A stretch of DNA of 64,000 nt from Methanomassiliicoccales archaeon LGM-RCC1 (GCA_030168575.1 CP115555.1:1240001-1304000), one strand, 5' to 3'; shown: positions 1 through 9,468, counted from the stretch's first letter. The notes: a model not told the origin generated them from the sequence alone. Translations and numbers: made by a program.

Positions 1-95
1 AACCTGAACATAGGGCCGAACTGAGGTGCATCAATTATCTTCATCTATACCACCAGCGTTAGTTGGATGGGTTTAAATCTATTTAAATAGTGATG
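1..95. other. left edge, no gene seen
   Basis: No convincing coding region was found in these bases. They hold AT-rich tracts (TTTAAAT near 71-77 and ATTTAAATA near 80-88) that could be a promoter for something outside the window, and a CCATCCAACT-like element on the minus strand near 60-70. Nothing further can be supported. Confidence 0.4.
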
Positions 96-117
96 AAAAA
101 GGGGGGCTATGCCCCCC
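96..117 (-). terminator. terminator after metK
   Basis: Read on the minus strand this is a GGGGGG/CCCCCC stem with a five-base loop (positions 101-117) followed directly by a run of five T. It sits 15 bases past the metK stop codon, where a transcription end is expected. Confidence 0.65.
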
Positions 118-131
118 AGGGGTTTAGAAAA

Positions 132-1361
132 TCAGAAGGTCTTGACCTTGCCTTCGATGATCATGTTGGAGACTTTGTCGACATTGTCGAGCCAATCGCA
201 AGCGATGGCGTCGGCCTCCTTGGACCACTTCTTGAGGTTGGGGTTCTTGTCCGCGTTGGGGAGCACGATCTGAACGGAACAGTTCAGGGGCTGCGACACG
301 GGCTTTCCGATCTGCGAGAGGATCCTGACCCTGACCTCTGCCTCGTTGGTGACCTTCTTCGCGACGTCCTCAGCGATGAGCTTGGACATGACGTTGTAGA
401 TCTTTCCGATGTGGGTGATGGGGTTCTTTCCGGAGGTAGCCTCCATGGACATGGGCCTGTAGGGTGTAATCAGACCGTTGCACCTGTTACCCCTTCCGAC
501 GGATCCGTCGTCTCCCATCTCCTGGGAGAGTCCGGTACAGGTCAGGTAGTAGATTCCCTTCTTGTAGTTGTCACCGGTGTTGATGTCCAGCTTGAACTTG
601 ATGTCATCCTTTCCGATGATCTTCAGGGCGTTGTCAGTGACGAGGTCGTACATCTGCTCGATGGCGGACTTGTATGCGTCTGCGTCGGGGATGTACTTGT
701 CGACCATTGCACAAGCGATGGTCATTGTGACCTTGTTGTCGATCCTGGAGCACATGACCTTGACGTCCTGTCCGGTCTCGGGCAGCTTCTTCTTCATTGC
801 GCCGTTGATGTACTTCTCGGTCTCGAGTGTGAGCTTGTCAGTGACGGAGTAGGGTGCGTATCCGACACCGAAGGAGGTGTCGTTCGCGAGGATACCGGAT
901 GTTTTGTAGACGCCGGTGAGGTCGTCGGATCCCATTCCGATCTTCGCATCGAGGATGACCTCGGAGTCGACATCGAGGTTGGGGAAGGTCTTCTTCAGGT
1001 ACTTGCGTGCTGCTGCCAGAGCTGTGGGCTTGCAGGGCAGGTCCTTGACAACCTTTCCGTCGTCGATGAATGTGGTGGCACGGCCGACCAGGAGCATGTA
1101 AACTGGGTCGATGATGTATCCGCCGCCGAACTTGGGTGCGGCGTTACCGGCTGCGAGCTGTGTCTCGTCGGTGTTGTGGTGGAGAACGTGTCCGACCTCT
1201 TTGATGTACATCTTGCAGAGAGCCTTTGAGACTTCCTCTCCGAGAGCGTCAGCGACGGAGTCGGGGTGTCCGATTCCCTTCCTCTCGACGATCTCGACTT
1301 TCTTCATAGGTGCGGGGATCTCGTTGAGTCCCTCTACATAGACGTTTTTAGCTTTAGCCAT
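132..1361 (-). CDS. metK: S-adenosylmethionine synthetase, archaeal type
   Basis: This 409-residue protein matches the archaeal methionine adenosyltransferase family, which makes S-adenosylmethionine from methionine and ATP in the cytoplasm. The family length is about 400 residues, so the gene is complete. The conserved GIGHPDSVAD segment is at residues 29-38, and glycine-rich segments (FGGGYIID, GDDGSVGRGNR) follow in the expected order. SAM made here would feed the radical SAM enzyme PylB encoded in this window, as well as methylation reactions. The gene is transcribed divergently from the HTH-CBS regulator at 1437; a TATA-like box about 25 bases before the ATG suggests a nearly leaderless transcript. 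Identification is secure. Confidence 0.95.
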   Translation of the reverse strand: MAKAKNVYVEGLNEIPAPMKKVEIVERKGIGHPDSVADALGEEVSKALCKMYIKEVGHVLHHNTDETQLAAGNAAPKFGGGYIIDPVYMLLVGRATTFIDDGKVVKDLPCKPTALAAARKYLKKTFPNLDVDSEVILDAKIGMGSDDLTGVYKTSGILANDTSFGVGYAPYSVTDKLTLETEKYINGAMKKKLPETGQDVKVMCSRIDNKVTMTIACAMVDKYIPDADAYKSAIEQMYDLVTDNALKIIGKDDIKFKLDINTGDNYKKGIYYLTCTGLSQEMGDDGSVGRGNRCNGLITPYRPMSMEATSGKNPITHIGKIYNVMSKLIAEDVAKKVTNEAEVRVRILSQIGKPVSQPLNCSVQIVLPNADKNPNLKKWSKEADAIACDWLDNVDKVSNMIIEGKVKTF

Positions 1362-1377
1362 AAAAGGCCGATTATTT

Positions 1378-1391
1378 TCTTATTTATATAT
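1378..1391 (-). promoter_or_regulatory. TATA-like box of metK
   Basis: The minus strand reads ATATATAAATAAG here, centred about 25 bases before the metK ATG, the usual archaeal TATA-to-start distance for a leaderless mRNA. The box lies in the short region shared with the divergent HTH-CBS gene, so that regulator could act here. This is inferred from spacing only. Confidence 0.5.
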
Positions 1392-1436
1392 GTTATTGAT
1401 GATAATATTCTTATAGGAATATTTTATCGTCCGTGC

Positions 1437-2000
1437 ATGAACTTCCCCCCGGCTACGGACATCCGCAAGATCAGGATCGGAATGGATATAACCCAGTCCG
1501 AGCTGGCTGCAAGGTCCGGCATCAGTCAGAGCACCATAGCGAAGATTGAACGCGGGAAGATCTCTGCAAGCTACGAGACCGTGGTCTCTCTTTTCAACAC
1601 CCTGGAGGCCATGAGGCACGACATCGGTAAGGGACTCACCGCCGCCGATGTGTGCTCGAAATCAGTGGTCTCCATCCAGAGCGATGAGACCATCCAGTCC
1701 GCAGCGCGTCTGATGGAGGAGACGGGGTATTCGCAGTTCCCCGTGTTCAACGGCACCAATCCCGTGGGAAGCATCTCCGAGAGGGACATCTTCGACCTGA
1801 TCAGCAGCGGAAGGATGATCGATGAGGTCTACAGGCTCACAGTATCTAATGCAATGGGGGATTCGTTCCCTGTAGTCTCCGGTACCACGCCCATCTCCAC
1901 GGTGGCGGGTATGATGAGCAGCTGCAATGCCGTCCTGGTCTCCGATAAGGGATCGATAAAAGGAATGATTACCAAGGCAGACATGCTGAAGCTGATATGA
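1437..2000 (+). CDS. HTH and tandem-CBS regulator
   Basis: The 187-residue product has an XRE-type helix-turn-helix at about residues 9-60 (MDITQSELAARSGISQSTIA is the recognition part) followed by two CBS domains (about 68-120 and 128-187). Proteins of this layout are common in methanogens and are thought to bind DNA in response to an adenosyl ligand such as AMP, ATP or SAM; the true ligand is unknown. The ATG at 1437 was chosen because it starts just before the HTH domain; a longer reading frame upstream would run through the metK promoter. It is divergent from metK and abuts rnz tail to tail (stop codons at 1998-2000 and 2001-2003), so SAM-linked control of metK is a reasonable guess only. 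Confidence 0.8.
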   Translation: MNFPPATDIRKIRIGMDITQSELAARSGISQSTIAKIERGKISASYETVVSLFNTLEAMRHDIGKGLTAADVCSKSVVSIQSDETIQSAARLMEETGYSQFPVFNGTNPVGSISERDIFDLISSGRMIDEVYRLTVSNAMGDSFPVVSGTTPISTVAGMMSSCNAVLVSDKGSIKGMITKADMLKLI

Positions 2001-2915
2001 TCATTGCTTCAGGGACATCCCATCTTGCCTGATCTCGAAAAGGTCCATGTCCTTCGCTGCTACAGTATTATTGAATATACTCTTGGCCTCGTCCTCGACA
2101 ACGGACGTCTCGTTGTAACGGTTGCTGATGTGCGTGAGGATCAGGTTTCCGACCCCGGCCTCCTTAGCAACTTTTGCAGCCTGCAAGGCCGTCGAGTGGG
2201 AATGCTCCACCGCAAGGTCAGCCTCGGATTCCATGTATGTGCACTCATGGATCAGGACGTTGCAGCCTCTGGAGCCGTCGATAACCGATTGGCAGTACTT
2301 CGTGTCCCCGGTGTAGGAGACGGATATCCCTTTGATCACTGGCCCCAGGACCTGATCGGGTGATACGCCGTTGACGGTCTCCCCGTTCTTGAGCCTCGAC
2401 ATGTCCGGTCCGTCCTTGATGCCCAAGGATATGGCCTTCTCCCTGTCCAGCTTCCCGGGCCTATCCTTCTCGCTCACTGTGTAGCCGACGGATGTGATGT
2501 TATGCTCGGTGGGGTAGACGGTCACTTTCATGTTCCCGGCGGTGAATGACTCCCCTCCGGAAACCTCCTTCACTTCCAAAGGATAGACGGTCTCCCCTTC
2601 CGTCGCCTTCATGAACGCAGCCACACATTCGATGATACCCTTTGGCCCATAGACCGTCAAAGGCTCCTTCCTTCCGGATAGGCTCATCGTCTGGAGGAGT
2701 CCGGGAAGACCGAACACATGGTCCCCGTGCAGATGCGTTATCAGAATGGTTTTGATCCTCATGAACGAGAAAGGCGAGACCATGATCTGTCTCTGGGATC
2801 CCTCGCCGCAGTCCATGAGGACGATGTCGGAACCGCTCCTGACGGCTATGCAGGACGTGGCCTTCTCCCTCGAGGGGACGCTGGCGCCTGTGCCTAGGAA
2901 GAGCAGTTCCAACAT
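2001..2915 (-). CDS. rnz: ribonuclease Z
   Basis: This 304-residue metallo-beta-lactamase-fold protein is RNase Z, the endonuclease that trims the 3' trailer from tRNA precursors. The zinc-binding HLHGDH motif is at residues 61-66, and a later HECTY segment and the HSHST segment supply further metal ligands expected of the family. Length agrees with the short archaeal form (about 300 residues). It lies 9 bases downstream of the small zinc-finger-like gene at 2925-3140 on the same strand, so the two are probably cotranscribed. Confidence 0.93.
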   Translation of the reverse strand: MLELLFLGTGASVPSREKATSCIAVRSGSDIVLMDCGEGSQRQIMVSPFSFMRIKTILITHLHGDHVFGLPGLLQTMSLSGRKEPLTVYGPKGIIECVAAFMKATEGETVYPLEVKEVSGGESFTAGNMKVTVYPTEHNITSVGYTVSEKDRPGKLDREKAISLGIKDGPDMSRLKNGETVNGVSPDQVLGPVIKGISVSYTGDTKYCQSVIDGSRGCNVLIHECTYMESEADLAVEHSHSTALQAAKVAKEAGVGNLILTHISNRYNETSVVEDEAKSIFNNTVAAKDMDLFEIRQDGMSLKQ

Positions 2916-2924
2916 GGTATCGTT

Positions 2925-3140
2925 TCATTCGTAGATCGAGTCGAGCTTCCTGTCGGTCTTGGTCTGCTTCTTGAACTCCTTGTAGTGCTCCTTGCACAGG
3001 TGCACGTTGCGGAGGTCGCCGCTCTTCAGAGTGAAGTCGGTCTTCGAGACCTGTTTTATGTTGAACGACCTCTCGGCGTCGTTCTCGCATCCCTTGACAT
3101 CGCACTTTGCCGGCGCGACGTTGTGCTTTGCTAGTGCCAT
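2925..3140 (-). CDS. small CxxxxC/HxC protein, unknown function
   Basis: A 71-residue basic protein with two pairs of likely metal ligands: CDVKGC at residues 13-18 and HLCKEH near residues 47-52. The pattern resembles a compact zinc ribbon, but I do not recognise a named family. It starts with a clean ATG, its reading frame has the same GC-rich third positions as its neighbours, and it sits 9 bases upstream of rnz. The linkage suggests an RNA-related role, which is inference only. Confidence 0.7.
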   Translation of the reverse strand: MALAKHNVAPAKCDVKGCENDAERSFNIKQVSKTDFTLKSGDLRNVHLCKEHYKEFKKQTKTDRKLDSIYE

Positions 3141-3260
3141 ACTTACTGAATCGATTCACTGGACTAAATAATCAGCGCTTGTTAGATTGACAGGTGATAG
3201 GCTATCGACGATCACCGAACGAACCAACCTACCTTATATCCGGCAGTCATACTGGATAGC

Positions 3261-3908
3261 ATGACCCTCGTATCCCCGTCGATGCTCTCGGCGGATTTCT
3301 CAAGGCTCGGAGAGGAGCTGGTACGCGTGGAGAAGGCTGGCGCGGACTGGGCACATCTTGATGTCATGGACGGCGCATTCGTTCCCAACATCACATTCGG
3401 TCCGCCTGTGATCAAGGCTATCAGGAAGTATTCGAAGATCCCCTTCGACGCGCATCTGATGATCGAGGATCCCATCCGTTACATCGACGCTTTCGCCGAT
3501 GCCGGCTGCGACCTCATCACCGTCCACTGCGAGGCAGAGGGGGATATCCACGGAGCCATAGAGAAGATCAGATCCAAAGGGATCAAGCCAGGTATCTCCA
3601 TCAATCCGGAGACGGAGGTCACCGCCCTCGAGGAATTCCTTCCGGAGGTAGACCTCGTCCTGGTCATGACGGTCCACCCGGGATTCGGAGGCCAGTCGTT
3701 CATAGCCAACTGCATTCCTAAGATCTCATGGGTCAAGGAATGGGCCAAGAAGAACGGGAAGGAGATACTGGTCTCTGTGGACGGAGGGGTCAACAAGGAC
3801 ACCGCCAAGGTATGCGTAGATGCGGGAGTAGACATCCTCGTCGCAGGTTCCTATCTGTTCAAGATGGATGACATGTCCTCGACGATAGCCGAATGGCATC
3901 AGAGCTGA
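3261..3908 (+). CDS. rpe: ribulose-phosphate 3-epimerase
   Basis: The 215-residue TIM-barrel protein interconverts ribulose 5-phosphate and xylulose 5-phosphate. Conserved segments are present in order: PSMLSADF near the start, HLDVMDG at residues 32-38 (metal and catalytic Asp), DAHLMI, VMTVHPGFGGQSF, and SVDGGV with the second catalytic Asp. Length is typical of the family. It begins a co-directional run with fen (9 bases downstream), tatD and tcdA. Confidence 0.93.
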   Translation: MTLVSPSMLSADFSRLGEELVRVEKAGADWAHLDVMDGAFVPNITFGPPVIKAIRKYSKIPFDAHLMIEDPIRYIDAFADAGCDLITVHCEAEGDIHGAIEKIRSKGIKPGISINPETEVTALEEFLPEVDLVLVMTVHPGFGGQSFIANCIPKISWVKEWAKKNGKEILVSVDGGVNKDTAKVCVDAGVDILVAGSYLFKMDDMSSTIAEWHQS

Positions 3909-3917
3909 GGTGCTAGC

Positions 3918-4946
3918 ATGGGAGTAAACCTATCGCCCATTGTGACCGCGAAGGAGATAGAGCTCGAGGAGCTCCGCGGGAAGACCGTGGCAGTCGATGC
4001 CTTCAACACCATATTCCAATTCCTATCGATCATAAGGCAGCCCGACGGGAAGCCTCTGATGGATTCCCAAGGGAGGGTGACATCCCACCTCACGGGTATC
4101 CTGTACCGCACGGCCAATCTCATCGAGGCCGGCATAGAACCATCATTCGTCTTCGACGGCAAGCCCAACGAGCTGAAGGCGGGGACCATCGAGGAGAGGA
4201 TCGCCAGGAGGGAGAAGGCCAAGCAGGAGTACGAGCAGGCCCTGGCCGAAGGCGATATGAAGAAGGCGTTCTCCAAGGCCCAGCAGACCGCGAGGATGAC
4301 CCCGGAGATCCTGGAGACATCCAAGAAGCTCATCACGCTCATGGGATTGCCCATAGTGCAGGCGCCCAGCGACGGAGAGGCCCAGGCCGCATACATGTGC
4401 AGCAAGGGAGACGTCTACGCAGCCGCATCCCAGGATTTCGATTCCATACTGTTCGGGGCACCCCTGCTGGTCAGGAACATGACCATCACTGGCAGGAGGA
4501 AGGTCCCCGGCAAGCAGATCTACAGGGACGTGAAGACCGAGCTGATAGATTCCAAGCAGATGCTTGAGTCCCTCGGAGTGACCAGGGAGCAGCTTGTGGA
4601 CGTCTGCATGATGATCGGAACGGATTTCAACACAGGGGTACAGGGCATCGGACCCAAGAAGGGACTGAAGCTCATCCAGAAGCACGGATCCCTGGAGAAG
4701 GTCATGGAGGAGACCGACATAGACATCCCCGAGTACGAGGAGGTCAGGGAGATCTTCCTCAACGGCCCCAGGTCCGACGACTACAGCGTCAAGGTCGGGG
4801 ACATCGACAGGGAAGGCATCCTCGACCTGATGAACGAGTACGAGTTCTCCGAGGACAGGGTGGTCAACGTGATCAACAAGATCGAGACTGCCAGGAAGGC
4901 CGAGGCCAACAGGAAGAAGCAGAGGTCCTTGGACGCTTGGTTCTGA
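3918..4946 (+). CDS. fen: flap endonuclease 1
   Basis: This 342-residue protein is the archaeal FEN-1 structure-specific 5' nuclease, which removes RNA-primed flaps during Okazaki fragment maturation and acts in repair. N-terminal and internal nuclease regions are complete, with catalytic acidic residues in VAVDAFN, FVFDGKP, APSDGEAQA and SQDFDS, and a helix-hairpin-helix segment (GVQGIGPKKGLKLI). The C-terminal QRSLDAWF (335-342) is a PCNA-interacting PIP box. It lies between rpe and tatD with very short spacers. Confidence 0.95.
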   Translation: MGVNLSPIVTAKEIELEELRGKTVAVDAFNTIFQFLSIIRQPDGKPLMDSQGRVTSHLTGILYRTANLIEAGIEPSFVFDGKPNELKAGTIEERIARREKAKQEYEQALAEGDMKKAFSKAQQTARMTPEILETSKKLITLMGLPIVQAPSDGEAQAAYMCSKGDVYAAASQDFDSILFGAPLLVRNMTITGRRKVPGKQIYRDVKTELIDSKQMLESLGVTREQLVDVCMMIGTDFNTGVQGIGPKKGLKLIQKHGSLEKVMEETDIDIPEYEEVREIFLNGPRSDDYSVKVGDIDREGILDLMNEYEFSEDRVVNVINKIETARKAEANRKKQRSLDAWF

Positions 4947-4950
4947 TACC

Positions 4951-5643
4951 ATGATCGATTCCCACTTGCACGGCATCGAGCAGGCCCCGGAGGGATACGG
5001 CGATTTTTCTGAATTGTCGCGCATAGTGTCCTGCGTGGCCAAGCCCGACGAGTGGGACAGGCAGATGCAGATCGACGACCCCAGGATGATCAAGTGCTAC
5101 GGGGTTCACCCTTGGTTCGGGGAGGAATGGACGGTTGAGAGCAAGTCCAGGCTCTACAACATCCTGAAGGACGATCCCGACGCACATGTGGGAGAGATCG
5201 GACTGGATTCCAAGAGGGGAGGCAAGATCCTCTTCCAGACCATGGTCATGATCCAACAGCTGGACCTTGCAGAGTACTTCGGCAGGGTCGTGTCGATACA
5301 TGACGTGGGATGCGAGAAGATGGTCCTCGATTCGCTCAAGGGTAGGAAACTGAAGGCCATCCTGCATTCCTACGGCTCCGACAGCTATGTGAAGCCATAT
5401 TCGGAGATGGAATGCTATTTCTCTGTCTCCCCCAGACTTCTGTCCAGATCGGACATAAGGGTCCAGAGGCTAATGGAGGCGATCCCGGAGGACAGACTGC
5501 TCCTGGAGACGGACTCCCCGGTATGCGGGAAGGACTTCAAGGGCATGCGGGATTTCGCAGAGAGGCTCGGCAGCATTATCGGTAAACCGGCGGACGACCT
5601 AATCGCTACGGCGGAGGAGAATCTGAGGAGGCTGTTCCCATGA
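4951..5643 (+). CDS. TatD-like metal-dependent hydrolase
   Basis: The 230-residue product belongs to the TatD/amidohydrolase metal-dependent family. The first metal motif DSHLH is at residues 3-7, GEIGLD follows near residue 86, SIHD near 115, and the LLETDSP segment near 189 is the C-terminal family signature. Members are DNases or hydrolases of unsettled substrate. It starts 4 bases after the fen stop and overlaps tcdA by 4 bases, so it is in the fen operon; a nucleic-acid role fits but is not shown. Confidence 0.85.
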   Translation: MIDSHLHGIEQAPEGYGDFSELSRIVSCVAKPDEWDRQMQIDDPRMIKCYGVHPWFGEEWTVESKSRLYNILKDDPDAHVGEIGLDSKRGGKILFQTMVMIQQLDLAEYFGRVVSIHDVGCEKMVLDSLKGRKLKAILHSYGSDSYVKPYSEMECYFSVSPRLLSRSDIRVQRLMEAIPEDRLLLETDSPVCGKDFKGMRDFAERLGSIIGKPADDLIATAEENLRRLFP

Positions 5644-6422
5644 GCATGTCGCAGAGGACGGAACTGATCCTGGGAGAGGAAGGCATACAGAAGCTGAAGG
5701 ATGCATCTGTAATCCTAGTCGGATGCGGTGCGGTCGGAGGGTATGTCCTCGAAGGACTAGTACGCGCAGGAATAGGCAGGATAAGGGTCGTGGACCACGA
5801 TGTGTTCTCAGACAGCAATCTGAACCGTCAGATCCTAGCCACACAGGATACGATCGGCAGATCGAAGGTCGAGGCCGCCTGCGAGAGGGCCAGATCCATC
5901 AATCCGGACATCGAGATAGAAGGGATAGATGCACTGGTCACCGAGGAGACCGTTCCCGGCATACTGCAGGGCGACTACGACATCCTGATCGATGCGATAG
6001 ACACCGTCCGCAACAAGACCGCGCTTCTAAAGCATGCTTCCGAGAAAGGCATCACAACATTCTCGTCCATGGGTGCTGCACTTCACATCGATACGCAATC
6101 GGTCAGAGTATCACCGCTCATGAAGACCAGCGTCTGCCCGATCGCGGCATCGCTCAGGAAATCGCTCAGGGATTGCGATACATCGAGGATCACCGCCGTC
6201 TATTCGGTGGAGCCCCCGGTGGCGAAGCCGTCGGAGAGGGACGACCACGGGAAGAGCGTCCTGGGCTCGTTGCCTACTGTCCCCGCGGTTTTCGGCATGA
6301 CCTTGGCCAACGAGGCCATCAAGTTCATCTGTAGGGATAGGACGCAATCGCGATGGGTGCGAGGCCGCTTGTTCAGCTATACGTCAGCCTCTGAAGCGGA
6401 TTTTCTTACAATCCTATTTTAA
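5640..6422 (+). CDS. tcdA: TcdA-like E1 family enzyme (ThiF fold)
   Basis: A 260-residue E1-like (ThiF/HesA/MoeB) protein most like TcdA, which uses ATP to cyclise the tRNA modification t6A at position 37. The start region (RTELILGEEGIQKLKDA) and the nucleotide-binding VGCGAVGGYVLEGLVRAGIG, about residues 27-46, are typical of TcdA; the arginine-finger region DSNLNRQ follows. CxxC zinc ligands of other ThiF proteins are not evident. It ends in TAA, has no internal amber codon, and differs clearly from the second ThiF-like gene at 59884, which is a useful comparison for that gene's UAG site. Confidence 0.82.
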   Translation: MSMSQRTELILGEEGIQKLKDASVILVGCGAVGGYVLEGLVRAGIGRIRVVDHDVFSDSNLNRQILATQDTIGRSKVEAACERARSINPDIEIEGIDALVTEETVPGILQGDYDILIDAIDTVRNKTALLKHASEKGITTFSSMGAALHIDTQSVRVSPLMKTSVCPIAASLRKSLRDCDTSRITAVYSVEPPVAKPSERDDHGKSVLGSLPTVPAVFGMTLANEAIKFICRDRTQSRWVRGRLFSYTSASEADFLTILF

Positions 6423-6484
6423 TAAGTTGCGCATACACGCGGACATACGCGGGACAAGATAGCTCCCGCCAATGAGGACTAGCA

Positions 6485-9433
6485 ATGATAACGCCGATCC
6501 GCGCCAATTATGATGCCAAGGGCATCGAGAAGGACATCCAGGAGTATTGGAAGTCCAAGCATGCTTATGAGAAGACCAGGGAAGCCAGGAAGGGTGGCAA
6601 GAAGTTCTACTTCGTCGACGGACCGCCCTACACAACCGGCGCTATCCACCTGGGAACCGCGATGAACAAGACCGTCAAGGACATCATGATCAGGTACTGG
6701 TCCATGAACGGATACAACATCCGCGACCAGCCCGGATTCGATATGCACGGTCTCCCCATCGAGGTCAAGGTCGAGAAGAACATCGGTGTCCACTCCAAGA
6801 AGGACATCGAGGAGCTCGGAATAGACAAGTTCGTCAACACCTGCAAGGAGTTCGCACTCGGACTCCACGCCGATATGACCGAGCAGTTCAAGCAGCTCGG
6901 AGTGTGGATGGATTGGGACAACCCCTACCAGACCATCAAGCTGGACTACATCGAGTCCGCATGGTGGACCCTCCAGAGGGCTTATGAGAAGGGACTCCTG
7001 AAGGATTCCAGCAGAGTCGTGACATGGTGCCCCAGGTGCGAGACAGCACTGGCGGAGGCCGAGATCGAGTACTGGGATGAGACCGATCCTTCCATCATGG
7101 TAAGGTTCCCTATCAAAGGCGATACGGCATCCCTGCTCATCTGGACCACAACCCCTTGGACATTGGCAGCCAACATGGCCGTGGCGGTCCACCCCGACTT
7201 CGATTACGCAAGGGTGAAGATGTCCGGAGCCAAGGGCGAGGAGGAGCTCATCATCCTGGAGTCGCAGGCGGATTACATCATGCAGAAGGGCGGATACGAG
7301 AAGTTCGAGGTCCTCAAGAGGATGAAGGGACAGGAGCTGGAGGGCATCGAGTACGAGCCCGTCTTCCAGCTGGACGTCCCCAAGGCAGATTGGAATTACA
7401 AGGTCGTCACCGCCACATACGTGGAGCAGGACAACACCGGATTGGTCCACACCGCACCCGGACACGGTCCCGACGATTACGAGACCGGAAAGAGGTACGG
7501 CATCGCACCCTTCTGTCCCGTGGCGGAGAACGGAAGGTACACCGACGAGTTCCCCCTGATGGTGGGAAAGAAGGTCAAGACCGTCCACGACGACGTCATC
7601 AAGTATCTGGACGAGAACGGCAAGCTGTTCAACTCCAGCAAGATCAAGCACAGGTACGGGCACTGCTGGAGATGCAAATCACCCATCATCTACAGGAACA
7701 CCCGCCAGTGGTTCGTTGAGGTCCCCAAGGTCAAGGACGAGATGCTCGCAGAGATCGACCGTGCAAAATGGGTCCCCGACTGGGCCGGAAGCACCAGGGA
7801 GAAGAACTGGGTCGAAGGCGCCAGGGACTGGTGCATCTCCAGGCAGAGGTACTGGGGAATCCCAATGCCCGTCTGGGAGTGCGAGTGCGGTGAGAAGAAG
7901 GTCGTCGGCCAGTACGAGGAGCTGAAGGCTGGAGAGGGATACACCGACGGCATGGACACCCACAGGCCTTGGATCGACGGAGTGACATTCAAGTGCCCCA
8001 AGTGCGGCAAGACCATGCACAGGGTTCCCGACGTCCTTGATGTTTGGTTCGATTCCGGAGTAGCTGCATGGGCATCCCTCGGATACCCTCACCACAAGGA
8101 GGAATTCGACAAGTGGTGGCCCGGCGACTTCATAGTCGAGGCACATGACCAGACAAGGGGATGGTTCTACTCCCAGCTGGGAGCCGGAGTGATCTCCTTC
8201 GACCGTGCACCTTACGACGAGGTCATGATGCACGGATGGGTGTTGGATCCCAAGGGACAGAAGATGTCCAAATCCCTAGGAAACGTCATCGAGCCCTTGG
8301 AGCTCATCGACCAGGTCGGTGCGGACTCCGTCAGGTATTACATGATCAAGAGCAACGCTCCCTGGGAGGATACCGCATTCCAGAAGGACGGCCCCAGGAA
8401 CGCCAGGAAGGTCCTGAACACCTATTGGAACGTAGTCAACTTCGCATCCACGTACATGATCCTGGACAAGTTCGACCCCGAGAAGTTCACAATCGAGTCC
8501 ATCTCCCCCTATCTCAGGGACGAGGACCGCTGGATGATCTCCAGGACCGAGAAGATCGTGAAGACCGTCACACAGTACCTCGAGACCAGGGAGCTGCACA
8601 TCGTCGCACGCGAGCTGGAGAACTACATCCTCGAGGACCTATCCAGGTGGTACGTCTGTCTCGTCAGGGACAGGTCGTGGTCCGAGGGAGCAGATGCTGA
8701 GGCTGACAAGAATGCCACATACTTCACCCTGTACTACGCGATCATGAAGACCGCACTTGTGCTCGCACCCATCGCGCCCCACATCGCGGAGGAGGTCTAC
8801 CAGCACATGGGCGGAAAGAAGCTGTCCATCCACATGGAGGACTGGCCCGTCTGCGACGAGAAGCTCATCGACGAGGACATCGAGCACAGCATGTCCCTCG
8901 TCAGGAACATCGTGGACATCATCGCCGCCGAGAGGGCGAAGATGGGATCCAAGCTCAGGTGGCCTCTGCTTCAGGTCTTCGTCCGCGGTAACGATGCAGA
9001 CGTCAACAAGGCCGTCAAGCTGTTCGACGACGTCCTCGCGGATCAGGGTAACATCAAGAAGGTCCAGTACCTCGGAAAGGATGAGATCCCCTCCGTTGAG
9101 AAGGACATCGAGCCCGTGGAGTTCGACGAGGGAACAATTTTCATCGACTTCAACGTCACCCCCGAGATCGAGGCGGAGGGCTACGCCAGGGAGCTCATCA
9201 GACGTATCCAGCAGATGCGTAAGGACATGAAGCTCAAGGTGGAGCAGTTCATCGATGTCGATGTGGCATCGGAGGAGCGCCTCGTAGGCCTGTTCGAGAC
9301 CTGGAAGGAGCACATCTCCTCAGAGGTCAGGGCCGAGAAGCTCGTCTTCACCTCGGAACCCAAGGGAACCGAGGTCAAGGAGTGGGACGTCACCGGCAAG
9401 ATGATCACCATCGGAATCACTCCCAAGGAGTGA
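6485..9433 (+). CDS. ileS: isoleucyl-tRNA synthetase
   Basis: This 982-residue class I synthetase charges tRNA-Ile. The HIGH-type motif appears as HLGT at residues 55-58 and the KMSKS loop at about residues 593-597. The editing domain lies between them (TTTPWTLAANMAV region), and zinc-binding cysteine pairs occur within the insert (CECGEK, CPKCGK). The FDMHGLPIEVKVEK segment and the length match the archaeal/eukaryotic type. It stands as a single gene with its own terminator at 9442. Confidence 0.96.
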   Translation: MITPIRANYDAKGIEKDIQEYWKSKHAYEKTREARKGGKKFYFVDGPPYTTGAIHLGTAMNKTVKDIMIRYWSMNGYNIRDQPGFDMHGLPIEVKVEKNIGVHSKKDIEELGIDKFVNTCKEFALGLHADMTEQFKQLGVWMDWDNPYQTIKLDYIESAWWTLQRAYEKGLLKDSSRVVTWCPRCETALAEAEIEYWDETDPSIMVRFPIKGDTASLLIWTTTPWTLAANMAVAVHPDFDYARVKMSGAKGEEELIILESQADYIMQKGGYEKFEVLKRMKGQELEGIEYEPVFQLDVPKADWNYKVVTATYVEQDNTGLVHTAPGHGPDDYETGKRYGIAPFCPVAENGRYTDEFPLMVGKKVKTVHDDVIKYLDENGKLFNSSKIKHRYGHCWRCKSPIIYRNTRQWFVEVPKVKDEMLAEIDRAKWVPDWAGSTREKNWVEGARDWCISRQRYWGIPMPVWECECGEKKVVGQYEELKAGEGYTDGMDTHRPWIDGVTFKCPKCGKTMHRVPDVLDVWFDSGVAAWASLGYPHHKEEFDKWWPGDFIVEAHDQTRGWFYSQLGAGVISFDRAPYDEVMMHGWVLDPKGQKMSKSLGNVIEPLELIDQVGADSVRYYMIKSNAPWEDTAFQKDGPRNARKVLNTYWNVVNFASTYMILDKFDPEKFTIESISPYLRDEDRWMISRTEKIVKTVTQYLETRELHIVARELENYILEDLSRWYVCLVRDRSWSEGADAEADKNATYFTLYYAIMKTALVLAPIAPHIAEEVYQHMGGKKLSIHMEDWPVCDEKLIDEDIEHSMSLVRNIVDIIAAERAKMGSKLRWPLLQVFVRGNDADVNKAVKLFDDVLADQGNIKKVQYLGKDEIPSVEKDIEPVEFDEGTIFIDFNVTPEIEAEGYARELIRRIQQMRKDMKLKVEQFIDVDVASEERLVGLFETWKEHISSEVRAEKLVFTSEPKGTEVKEWDVTGKMITIGITPKE

Positions 9434-9441
9434 GCAAACTC

Positions 9442-9468
9442 AGGGGCTTCGGCCCCTCATTTTCATTT
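9442..9468 (+). terminator. terminator after ileS
   Basis: An AGGGGC-TTCG-GCCCCT hairpin (9442-9457) starts 8 bases after the ileS stop and is followed by a T-rich run (CATTTTCATTT). The stable UUCG tetraloop and the position support a transcription terminator. Confidence 0.7.

Noticed and set aside
89-134. A GTGATGA C-box-like sequence near 89-95, considered as a C/D box small RNA.
   Set aside because: No properly spaced D box is present and the site is explained by the metK terminator.
90-1229. A long open frame antisense to metK, and similar long antisense frames opposite ileS, mcrA, ramA and others.
   Set aside because: These are mirror images of GC-rich third positions in real genes, rich in Val, Leu, Asp and His, without family similarity or ribosome-binding sites.
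3195-3218. GGTGAT...ATCACC inverted repeat between the small zinc-finger-like gene and rpe.
   Set aside because: Only 6 bp with a 12-base loop and no T run; too weak to call as operator or terminator.
5640-6422. TcdA considered as another amber-containing ThiF gene.
   Set aside because: Its frame is complete without internal TAG and ends in TAA.
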